A DNA stretch of 64,000 bases from Rusavskia elegans (taxonomy: Eukaryota; Ascomycota; Lecanoromycetes; Teloschistales; Teloschistaceae), in the NCBI GenBank assembly GCA_011316305.1, contig SAUG01000006.1:186001-250000 (forward strand), read 5' to 3'. Positions 42,813 to 52,634 of the stretch are shown piece after piece. The notes under the pieces were generated by a model. That model was not told the origin of the DNA, did not search any database, and worked only from the letters and a program-made list of their open reading frames with translations. The position numbers were made by a program, and so were the translations under genes. The stretch's first letter is position 1. Every line of letters starts with the position of its first letter.

Positions 42813-44282
42813 TTATATTTGACCCGTTGATGATGACGACGACTCATTTGTTGTTCTATTGGCTGCGGCCACGGCAGGGACCTCTTGGTCTTTGGGGAGG
42901 ATATCCGGCACGGGTCCGACGGGCGTGATGTGCTATTTATTATTTATGTTATATCAGCTTGGGGGGAAACAAAAGGTAGCTTGTACGTTTTGCAAATTTT
43001 CATCTCTTCCCTTAGTGCCTTCCTCAAAATGAAAAATCCCGAAAGAAGAACGAGATAAAAAAAAACTCACCGCTGGATTAATCTGCCCATGACTCTTGGT
43101 ATAATGTTTCTTGATATGCTCAAACTGTGTCGTTTGTCCAAACGCCGGTTCATCCCAATACAATTTCCGGACCCAGCGATGCAGCGCCGGGTACCCGGAT
43201 CTGATATCGCGGATGTTGCATTTGAAATGCTGGACGTAGACGGGGTCGAAGCGGATGATGGTTGTGTAGAGGCGGATGTCGGCTTCGGTGATGGAGGCGC
43301 CGAAGTAGTAGGGGCCGGAGGAGGATTGCTGTGCGAGGTGGGCTTCGGTACGGTCGAGGGCCGCGAAGAGGGGGGAAAGGGCAGTTTCGTAGGCGGATTG
43401 GGTTCTGTGTAGTTGTTTGGGGTGAGTAAAGGAGCCCGAAGGGGGGTTTGAGATGGAGGAAGAAAAGGGAAGTGTTACTGCGCGAAACCGGTTTTGTAGA
43501 CGCCGTTATTGATGTCGTTGTAAGTCCATTCGTTGACGGCTTCGATCTTTTGCTGGAGGTTTTCCGGGAAGAGGTCGATTTTCTGATATTTTTCGGGGAG
43601 GATGTCATCAAATTCGGTGTAGAACATGCGGATGATTTCGCTGGACTAAAAGGGGGTACAGATATACATTAGCGATTCGGGACATTGGTTCGCTGTATCA
43701 GCCCGACTGGGACATATGACATGTGGCGGAAATACCTCATTGCTGACGATCTTGCCTTGCTTGACATCGTACAGAGTCGGTACCGTGAAGCGGCCCGCGT
43801 ATTCCGGACTGACTTTGAAATAGATATCCCGTAGATGAGTGCAACCGTGAATCGGGTCGGGTGTCACATTGTCACCGGGAAGCTTTTCGTCAGGGGTTGC
43901 GAAGCGCCACCCTGGGGACATTGACGTCCATTGTCAAACAATGACACTAAAGACAAGGACAAGGAATATGGAATACCTTTTTCCAGCATTTCCCAGTGGA
44001 CCGCGGTATAGGGGATAATATCCTCAAGCCCCTTCAACTTCCGAACAATCAGAGCTCGATGAGCTTGTTGACGGTTCAGTCCTTCGGTCTCTTAGGAGAG
44101 AGGAGAAAGGACTCACCCCAGGGACAGGCGTACGAGACATAAAGGTGATATCGACCCTTTTCCGGTGGGAATTCTGCACCGGGCTTTCTCGATATCCAAT
44201 TGCGGAATTGGGAAGGCGCCCGATTGAAAGCACCAGACTTCTTGTCCGCCCACTGAGTAATTGAAGAAGGTGCCTTGTCCAT
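42813..44282 (-). CDS. Glutathionyl-hydroquinone reductase (omega/Xi-class GST, ECM4-like)
   Basis: Cytosolic enzyme reducing S-glutathionyl-hydroquinones, related to yeast ECM4/GTO. Six exons: 44282-44117, 44063-43977, 43911-43736, 43645-43479, 43404-43071, 42932-42813, all in phase, 349 residues. The active site is C53 in [20 protein letters not shown], split by intron 1 after Trp. Further hallmarks are [80 protein letters not shown] and [19 protein letters not shown]. The last intron is 138 bp with a poly-T tract after GTGAG. The C-terminal extension beyond [13 protein letters not shown] is Ser-rich. Confidence 0.9.
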
Positions 44283-45746
44283 TTGCTAGTCGACCTATTA
44301 GCCAGAAGTGAACGTGGGGTGGATGAGGATATAGCGTTTACCGTAGACTTGGAAGATATACAGCGGAATGTACAGCGAAAGCCAGATGAAGGACAGACGG
44401 GACGATAAGCTGCTCCTTGATAGATCAAATGTATCACGAAACAATCGATAAGTGAATGTAATTATATTGTCGAAGTTTCTTCTCAACTATATAGCACGTG
44501 AAAGAGAGTGGTGAATATGTACGCCAAGCCCCCACTGATGACATAGCATGATGACGAATGCTTACTCAGTATGAGTCTCAGAGGGCTTTGCTGGGTTTGG
44601 AATACGGTGAATGGACGAACGTTTTCAAAACAGTTTCTATATAGAGCGGTTTGATTCCTTACGGTCTGCAAGTAGCAAGGCTTGAGATATTTCAAGTACT
44701 CCAATTTAGCCATCTTTGCAACACGGACTTTAACGGATTTAGCTATAACCCTGTATATGTTCACGTTCTTGAAGGTCTTTCGCCCCAAACTTGAAGAAAT
44801 TGTTACCTCTTACTATCTTGCCAGCCTGATTGTACGTTTTACAGAATATAAGGATCTTTTCTGCTCGTAACAAGTGCTTTTTTCAGCTCTTATGTTTTGA
44901 TGGGGTATGCCAAGAGCTGCTAGATTAGAGGCCGCTATTAGCGTGCTGCGAATGTGGCAAAATTGCCCAACACCATACACGAGGGGGCAAGGCATTTATT
45001 ATTAAATTATCCTCACGTCCTTCCTTTCTTGATCAGCCATTCGTTCCAAATACATCCACTAACACTGGCCATTCTCGTCCCGAATCGCGGAAGCGCCGAG
45101 TGGTTTACTATACAGCACCAATAGCACCAATCAAAGATGGCCATCTACACTCCTCCCAATCCACGCCGTGGCCTATCACAAGTCGTGGTAAGAGCAGGTG
45201 CGCTCAACGCTCCAACCGCGCATCTCTATCTGCACCGAGGTAGTCTTTTTACCGGCCAGTCATCGCTCCAAGGACATGCATGTACGTCGGCTCCGGATCC
45301 GTAAAGGGAAGTTCCGCCGCTCGTTACTTGCAGACAACGTGTAAGCAAGGTCGCATCGCCTATTTCTCCTAAGTAAGTAGAAGATCTACGAGGTGCGGAC
45401 ACTTGGCTACAAACCTTACCTGCCCGATCCGGAGTAGGGGGAGCGATAGGGTGGTTGTCAGGCAAGTGCCACAGAGGTAAGGGCGTCGTGGATGTTCGAC
45501 CGCGTGGTGCTTGTCATTGGGCTTCGAGAGATCCCTTCGTCTTGTGGGACCCATGAAGTGGTGGAGGACTCCGAAGGCGAACGCCAACGGTCAAAGGTAT
45601 ATAGGGATCGTCTTTTCCACTTGGATTAAGACGGGGATATCACAGAAGCCGCCTTTACTTCAGCCCAGGACAACCGCGACCCGTGCTTCTATCCTCATAC
45701 GGAGTATCTCTTCGTGGACCTTTGAACAGCCCTTCACGACGATATC
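44283..45746. other. 1.46-kb divergent intergenic region
   Basis: Separates the reductase from the secreted nuclease. A 55-codon ATG frame at 45137-45304 (starting MAIYTPPNPRRG) is the only thing noted and has no support. Confidence 0.5.
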
Positions 45747-46476
45747 ATGAGGTCCACCATCTTTGCCGTCCTGGCCTTAGTCGCTCTTGGGTCCACCGCG
45801 CCAGCAGCTCTAATCGCCCGTGCACCTCCCAACATTCCCACCACCTCCGATGCTCAAACTCAACTTGGAGGCCTCACCGTTGCTGCTCAAGGGTCCCAGA
45901 CTGGCTACTCACGCGATCTGTTCCCTCACTGGACTACGCAATCTGGGACTTGCAATACTCGTGAAACCGTTCTGAAGCGTGATGGCACGAGCGTCGTAAC
46001 CGATTCTGCATGTGCTTCTGTCTCCGGTCAATGGTTTAGCCCGTATGATGGCGCTACGTGGAGCGCGGCAAGCGACGTGGATATTGACCATGTAGTGCCG
46101 TTGAGCAACGCTTGGAAGGTTTGTCGCTCAGCACCAGTAATGCAGTATCATTCCTGACATGATTGCAGTCTGGAGCAGCAAGCTGGGCAACCGCGCGCCG
46201 CCAGACCTTCGCCAATGACTTGACGAACCCACAACTCATCGCTGTGACGGACAACGTTAATCAGGCCAAAGGTGATCAGGGGCCCGAAAGCTGGAAGCCA
46301 GTAAGTTCCCCAGTCCTTGAGTTTAGCTTGAAAAAGAAGGAACTGATATTTCATAGCCGGTGACGAGCTACTACTGCACCTACGCCAAGATGTGGATCAA
46401 GGTTAAGAGCGTGTACAGCTTGACGGTTACAAGTGCGGAGAAGAGCGCTTTGACGAGCATGTTAAACTCGTGCTGA
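45747..46476 (+). CDS. Secreted HNH/DUF1524-type nuclease
   Basis: Predicted extracellular nuclease. Exons 45747-46118, 46169-46300 and 46357-46476 give 207 residues (introns 50 and 56 bp). The signal peptide is MRSTIFAVLALVALGSTAPA. The active-site strand-loop is DVDIDHVVPLSNAWK (D114, H115) at the end of exon 1; exon 2 has ANDLTNPQLIAVTDNVNQAK and KGDQGPESWKP, the N/K residues completing the HNH fold. Exon 3 holds SYYCTYAKMWIKVKS..LTSMLNSC. This arrangement is standard for small secreted fungal HNH proteins of the GmrSD/DUF1524 type. DNA or RNA preference is unknown. Four or more cysteines are probably disulphide-bonded. Confidence 0.85.
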
Positions 46477-47094
46477 GCATGAGTATTTGATGGGGAAGTG
46501 AAATGGACTGTGCGGTTGGAAGATACCCACACAGACTATGAGACAAAACCCATAGCAATATAACGAGTCTTTTGAATCCATTTTTCTTGCTACTTATTCC
46601 TGTCTAGCATCAAAGTCTTCGAACTTGGGCTTGTTGGCTTAGCGAAGAAGAGGACGGAGTTCTCAAAAGGCCCAAGCAAACGCCCCTCGACGTTGGCGAG
46701 AACGACATCGTTTCCACCAGCCTCACGGAAGTTCCTGTCGTCAGATATCCATCCATTACATATCTAGTATCCAGGGTCGTCTTCGGCGCGAACAACATCT
46801 TAGGTGCCGCCGAATTGGTAAAAAGTTCAGCACATCTGTACGAGCGCTACCTCCGCCTCTACAACAAGAATCAACCACGCACAGCTGATGTGCCGCAGTC
46901 CGAGTCCACATCACAAGCCGGATTAGAGTAGGAGGAAACTCCCAGGAACGCACAGCCCGCCATGTAATTAGAGCACGAGGGAGCCGGCACACCCCCGGGT
47001 TGCTGCATCTTCAACTGTTGCAGCCATCGCTCATATGATTCGCGAAGCTTTCCATGTTGCATCGATGACTGACTGACTGTCCACCAGGGAGCCA
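46477..47094. other. Intergenic with an ATG-less open stretch
   Basis: A plus-strand frame open from about 46609 to TAG at 46929-46931 reads through about 107 codons without any ATG (for example DVGENDIVSTSLTEVPVVRY). I do not recognise it. It may be a gene fragment linked to the decayed PHD gene downstream, or chance. Confidence 0.35.
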
Positions 47095-48078
47095 ATGGAG
47101 TACCTTTCTGAGCTCGAAGCTCGCTTCGTCGACCTTTCTGATACGTATGATGATGATGCGGAAGATTATACCATCAAATACATATGCGGCTTTGAAAACG
47201 ATGATGGGAATACAGTCTTCTGCGAACTGTGCGAGACGTGGCAACACGCTACTACTTTTCGAGTCAGCGAGGTCCTTGACATCAGCCCAAATCGAGCGTT
47301 ATTGCGTAGACTGTAAACCTCGACGACTTGATGCGCGCGGTGCCAAGGAGCGACAGGCAAGGCAAACTAAGCACTCAGGCCTTGGTGATCGCAGGATTAT
47401 GAGGATACGCATATCTCATGCACCTCAATCCGCCTCATTATCCGGGACTAATGTCTACCGACTTAACTATTGGACTGATGGGGATGGACTTGAGCCGGTA
47501 GATGACACCCGACCAACATACATCAAGATGCAGCGGAAATACTTGAGGCCAGACACCTTGGATGCATTCGATTTGCCATGGGAAATGGGATGATGTGAGT
47601 GCCAACCCTTCAGCCCGTATTTCCACTTGTGAGGTCGTTGCGAAACGACACGCTTACGTACGTAAACATGGGTTGGCGGCATTGAGAGCGTGATCCCGAC
47701 TATACCATCATCCAGCAGCGGATCAACAAAGATGATCAGGACAAGTGATTTGAGCATACGGGGTATCTGCGGGAAGGAAGCCTACTGTATAATAGAAGAA
47801 TATTAGTTGAGAAGGAGGAAAACAGGCCGGAACGCGTGAAGGCGAAGAGGAGAAAGAACAAGGAAGATAAAGCTCTACGAACCGCAACTAAAGGACCAGT
47901 ATCTGGCAGTGGGGCATCTGAAGGGGGGAGTATTGAGACCATATCTCCGAGGACGTCGCAACACATTAACCCCTCTGGTTATCCCCCTCCGTCCCCGGAC
48001 GTCATTATTGAGCAGGGGAAGCCGTTATGCCTTTATCTCGGGTGTGGTTTTCGTACGTCAACGAAGCATCACTTATAG
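47095..48078 (+). pseudogene. Decayed PHD-finger (SET3-like) gene
   Basis: Similar to the fungal PHD-finger proteins with YICG-x-x-x-DDG-NTVxCExCxTWQH. The reading is YTIKYICGFENDDGNTVFCE, CETWQH, then, in another frame, QIERYCVDCKPRRLDARGAKERQ, IKMQRKYLRPDTLDAF, PWE and, after an intron at about 47595-47686, RDPDYTIIQQRINKDDQDK and FEHTGYLREGSLLYNRRI. Lesions: the first zinc ligand is Tyr (TAC 47179-47181 where TGC is expected), there is a frame change at about 47246-47265 that also removes the His-x-x-Cys cysteine, an extra A in 47583-47585 shifts PWEWD, and TGA lies at 47746-47748. The 3' limit is where the last frame ends. Confidence 0.65.
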
Positions 48079-48749
48079 TCTCCACTGGTCGCTTCATTTT
48101 GGCACTTAGCTCCCTGGATTCTCATCTACGTCCAACACCAATGGAGAGGGAAGATGGAGAGGACTTTTCACCCAACCCTTATCTCGAGGGAAGCCGAAGT
48201 GAGGTCGAGTAGAAGAAAGACCTTTGGATCCAATATCTTTTTGGAGGTTGAGTAAGGGAGAGAAGGGAGAGGAGAGGGCTTCAGACCCAGAATTTCGAAA
48301 GTAGCAAACCAGATCTTTGATAAGACGACACAAAGTGGCTGCACCAGCTAGCTCCACCAATGGAGGTTTCCTCTAAGAAGACGAGAACGAGGAGTCTAAC
48401 ATTGGCCACCAATCTATGGTGGGTGTCACGAAACTCGAGGATGAGTCTTTGTGAGAAGGATGCCCGGGCGACCGTGGCGGATACGGTTGTGGGGAACAAA
48501 TGACAGCACTGGTTGAGACTTGACACCAAGTCTGGTCGTCTCAATTTGGGATAACGGAAACACTGAAAAGATAGCGGGTGGGTGCAAACTTTGGTGAACA
48601 GCTATGTGTACATCTTTCGTTTTCCGCTAAACGAGCGACATATAGTGTGTCAATCACAGGCATAACATCCCTCATCCAACGAACCATCCACCCATCCTCC
48701 ACAACAGGCACCCTCGAGTCCTCAAATCCTCCACCAATCCTCATCCTCC
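48079..48749. other. Intergenic, no gene seen
   Basis: No coding or repeat signal that I can support. Confidence 0.5.
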
Positions 48750-49052
48750 TCAAAAGAACGCATCACAGAAAACAGTGCAAGCCCTGAGGCCAATAGGCGT
48801 CTCTACAGCCGCTGCAGCCCCCCAGCAAGCAGCCCTGATCCTTGGCTCAGGGATCAAGCGACAGAACCTCTCCACGGCATCCGCGCCTCTTTTGCACGCT
48901 GCCTTGCACTGCGCAGCGTTTAGATCGCGGGCTTCGATTGGGGCGGCGACTGGGACGGCGAGTCCGTCGACCTCGGCGTCAACACCGGGGGCGGGAGCTG
49001 CGGTCACGGCCATGGCGGAAGCGAGGATTGTGAGGGCGGTGATGAACTTCAT
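48750..49052 (-). CDS. Small secreted six-Cys protein (100 aa)
   Basis: Intronless reading frame of 100 residues from ATG at 49052. Signal peptide MKFITALTILASAMAVTAAPAP, then a short acidic/hydrophobic pro-region ending IEARDL (residues 40-44). The mature part has Cys 49, 53, 64, 76, 92 and 96 in C-x3-C-x10-C-x11-C-x15-C-x3-C, with the Ala-rich RAACWGAAAAV centre. The C-x3-C pairs at both ends suggest a helical hairpin closed by disulphides. I know similar Ala/Cys-rich small secreted proteins in Dothideomycetes but no named family. The ARDL sequence before the mature part also occurs in the SH3b-like protein at 23193. Candidate effector or wall protein. Confidence 0.68.
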   Translation of the reverse strand: MKFITALTILASAMAVTAAPAPGVDAEVDGLAVPVAAPIEARDLNAAQCKAACKRGADAVERFCRLIPEPRIRAACWGAAAAVETPIGLRACTVFCDAFF

Positions 49053-50508
49053 GTTGACTGGAAGTAGTGTGCTGTTAGTAATGGAGCCCTTCGCGGGCAG
49101 GCTGGGTTGCTCACCTTGATGTTGGATGATGAGAGTTGGAGTAAGGTCTGGTATGTTCAATCTCTTTGTGTCCGAGGAAGCTAGTATGTGTCAGACTCAC
49201 ATCAAGGCTTTGAAGGGGGAAAGGAAGAAGGCTGACCTATGCCAAAGACTTTGGAGGTTCTGTCAACTTTGATGAGGAGTGATGCTGGATTCGAAGAAAG
49301 ATGAAAGTCGGGCCATGCTTATATATTCGTGGATGAGGCCATTCTGCACGTCACTCGCCAACTCTTCTCGCGTCTAGGACACAGAACGCTGCAAGATGAC
49401 GGACGTTGCATTGTCAAGAAGCGAGGATGAGTTGCGTATCTCCCCCGTCATCCGTCAATCACCCTCTTGTCTTGCACCAAACAAGCTGCATTATGACGAC
49501 CGTTGCATCGCCATGAAGCGAGACTCTTTCCTCGACCGGGAATGGTCAGTAAGAGTATGTCGCCTTGGCTGCCGTCACAGTGACTTCAATGGCGACAACA
49601 TTCGCTTGTCCCCTGCTATGAAAGGTAACGATAGTCAACAGTCGGGATCATTGCGGTGTATCGGAGGCCAAAAATGGAGAGAGGGAGGGAACCCTCGCTA
49701 TTCGAAACATACAAGACCCCAAAAGCGCATGCAAGTTGTTCAAATCAAGACTCAAACACCGTCTCAAGGCAAGCAAGCAAGCAGAAGTCGCAACGAAATA
49801 GAATGCTTTCTACGCGAATACAACGTCGCTTTGCATCGTTCCCGCTCTTGGAATTGATCGACGAGCGATCCTTGTTCGAGCTCAGAAACAAGGTAAGGCA
49901 TTATTATTTCAGCCGTTCAGAAATAGAGTCAAATATACAACCATAACGTGCACGACCTTAAGTTCTCGGCGCCCAGCTGATCATCGCTGCGAGACCGTCA
50001 TTCTTCGCCTATTGTCCGCATCCCCGCATCCCCGCACGCCAGGGAGCCTATGGCTGTGGGGGCGAAACATCTATGCCCGCAGGATCTACTCTCACATAGG
50101 CTGGTTGCCGATGCAATAGTCAGCCGTTGCGTTGGGCCCAGCAAGAGTTACCGGACGTTTCACCCGAGCAGACTTCCGGTGCGTGCATCCCAGACGTTTT
50201 CTACTTCATCACTGAGCCCATTGTCATACACAGACAACGAGATTGAATGGCAGGAGGCTATGCAGTTGTAAAGAATGTATTGTGTTGGCCAACACTATGA
50301 TGAAAAGAGTACATTCCCACATATGAAAATCTGATCCAACGCTAAGCGCTTGCGGCTGCAGGCTCATCAAAGCCAAAACGAACCTCCGGCCGACTGGAGG
50401 GAGAAGAGTTTCCGCCGATCAACAGTCAGCACAGACTCCTTCTCCTTCGCAGATGACGGACATCGTTCCGGACTTCAAAAACCACCCCACAAGCCCACCA
50501 CTCCTCGT
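49053..50508. other. Intergenic, no supported gene
   Basis: A 153-codon ATG frame at 49396-49857 is polar, has no recognisable motif and ordinary codon use for non-coding DNA; it is not called. A few 30-base stretches resemble each other (49394-49428 and 49492-49526). Confidence 0.45.
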
Positions 50509-50885
50509 TTAACCGAAGACGCAAGTGCACACGCTGTTCGATCGACTGTCAGCTTTCCCAACCGCGAAATGGCACCGGTGGCACTTACACCTGATACTTG
50601 CAGTATCCGCCTGTTCGTCCGCCTTTCAGGTCCTTGCACTATGCACGGTGGATCAGCATTGCAGCCGGTAAAAGGAGACGCCGTCAGCGAGCCTACGTGA
50701 TTGTTGCAAAAGTAGTCGATGGGGCAGCCAAAGCCGCGCTTCGCCAAGACGTTGCCGGCCTCTTCAACTCCGTTATCAGTCACGGACAGTTGATTGGGCA
50801 GTTGTTCCTCTCGAACGGGTGCTGGAATTGCGATGGCGGAAGAAAGGACGAGAGGGAGGACAAGGGCGATCTTGGAGAATTGCAT
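50509..50885 (-). CDS. Predicted secreted CS-alpha-beta defensin (plectasin-like) precursor
   Basis: Antimicrobial peptide precursor. Exons 50885-50697, 50638-50589 and 50545-50509 (introns 58 and 43 bp; the second has donor GTAAGT, acceptor CTGACAG) give 91 residues. Signal peptide about 1-19 (SSAIAIPAP), acidic pro-region, Kex2 site AKR at 48-50, mature peptide 51-91. The six cysteines are 54, 60, 64, 76, 86 and 88, giving C-x5-C-x3-C-x11-C-x9-C-x1-C, with GFGCP at the start, N-H-C at 62-64 and GGYC at 73-76. This is the C-x3-C / G-x-C / C-x-C pattern of CS-alpha-beta defensins such as plectasin. Read without splicing, only the first two cysteines fall in place. Target organisms are unknown; role against bacteria or competitors is inferred. 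Confidence 0.8.
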
Positions 50886-52634
50886 GATGTCTTGTGCTTT
50901 GGAGGTATTGATCTGGACCGGATGGTTGATTTGATGGAAGATGTTTTCTTGTTTGGCTTTTGAAGATGATGATGGGTGATTTGTGTAAGTCGAAGGAACA
51001 AGGAAAAGCAGCCATTCTTATAGACAGTCTGACCTTCACATACCAGTCACCACCTCCACTCGTGACGCCGATCTATGATGTCGGACGAGAGTTGATCAGT
51101 TCCCAACTCAACCGATTGTAACGTCGCTATGGTAAAAGCGACTCCGTAGACAACCGAAGCATGGGCCGACGATTGGCCTACATGTTGATCACCAACTTTA
51201 TCAGGCAGGTTGGGTGTGATCGAGTCAACAGTGCAACGTTCAACTCCCCATGCGTTGACCAATCGTCAAGGTGTAGAAGCGAGTTGATCAGGCCCTCAAC
51301 GTGTAGAAGCGAATTGATCAAGACCCTCAAGGTATAGCAGCGAGTTGAACAGACATTTCTAATGGGGTTGGTGATGTAACATCGCTCAGCTCTCATATGA
51401 GGAATACAAGGCAAGGGGAAAGAAAGCCTTCTTCAATAACAAACCTTCTTCTCCATCAATCTCGATCTCATGGCCTCCAATGAGTCCATCAAGAAACGGA
51501 GAAGAGGTCCATAAAGGCTTCGAGCACAATGTGTGTCCTTTTGAAAAAGAAAGTGGAGCAACGGCCGTCTCCCGCTTGCATCTCGAGAACCGTGAGAGTC
51601 AAACGTGGAGACGAAGGATGTCAGCTCGAATTGACGTCAGAGTCGATGACAGAACAATGGGGATCCCTTTGTAATCCGTTTTTGTAAGGTAGTATCAAAG
51701 CTTCATACGTTGGTTTTCATTACGGCAAAGTTCTCATCGATCGTTTCTGTGCCAGTCGCATGGGACAGACAACGATTGGGGGCCGGGGAACTCCTTGACA
51801 GGACCTATAGGAAAGTGTTGCAACAGTTCTTGAACGATTGACATACCTTGGCTGTTGATCAGTAGCAAGAAACGACTGAGGTTGTCGTCTGGTGTTGCAC
51901 GGGGGTGCAATTGATATATGCCTAAGGTATCTTAGGGGAGCCGGTAAAGCGCTAAATGGCGATCATGGATACAATATCCAATGAGACTCCATCGAAAGTC
52001 GCTTAATACGTGTCATTACCTATGCACACTCGGAAGCTTTTAAGGTAAGATCATCATGTAACGTAGTGACAGCTGAAGGAGTCGTATACTGCAGGGGTTT
52101 TCACCTCGCAACATACAAGTCCACCGACTACTCGCAAGCTGAAACGGCGGGGTCGGACGTCATCATCTGTGATGTCACTTTCGAAACAGTTTCAAATACG
52201 ATGAGGTACGTCAGGAAAAAAGATGTTTTAATCTGGCGCTACCTTAGTATTGCTTTCGTCCACCAACAGCCACCGCGAATAGGCAGTCCGCAGACCTGAT
52301 ACGGTGATGATACAAGATTTCAAAACCATAGAAGCCCACTAAAGAGTGTTTCCTCTACGAAGAGAGTAAGGTAGGGTAACGCTCTTGAGTCCAAGCCCAG
52401 TAACAAGTCCTCATCGAGTACGACATGGCTTGAAGGCGCGAAGAGTGGTGGAAGGGCAAGGTTGGAAGGATTGCCTGTTCAATCCGGCTGCTCGTAATAC
52501 TCTAGGTGATGTATAGACAAGACCCTGCATGCATTGATTATTTCCCACCCCAGCCATTCATCTAACATGCTTGGAACAATGCCGCTCTCCCATGCTACTG
52601 TAACTCAGCCGGTGAACGCCTTTCAGCATCCACT
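50886..52634. other. 1.75-kb intergenic region with a short tandem repeat
   Basis: Defensin promoter side and UBA1 3' flank. Contains three roughly 31-bp tandem units at 51267-51357; no gene. Confidence 0.55.
51267..51357. repeat. Imperfect tandem repeat, three units of about 31 bp
   Basis: Units start CAAGGTGTAGAAGCGAGTTG, CAACGTGTAGAAGCGAATTG and CAAGGTATAGCAGCGAGTTG; the first two end in CCCT. A degenerate GAGTTGATCAG also occurs near 51090. Confidence 0.8.

Noticed and set aside
49396..49857. 153-codon frame as a gene
   Set aside because: Polar, no motif, no signal peptide, no splice support; left as uncalled.
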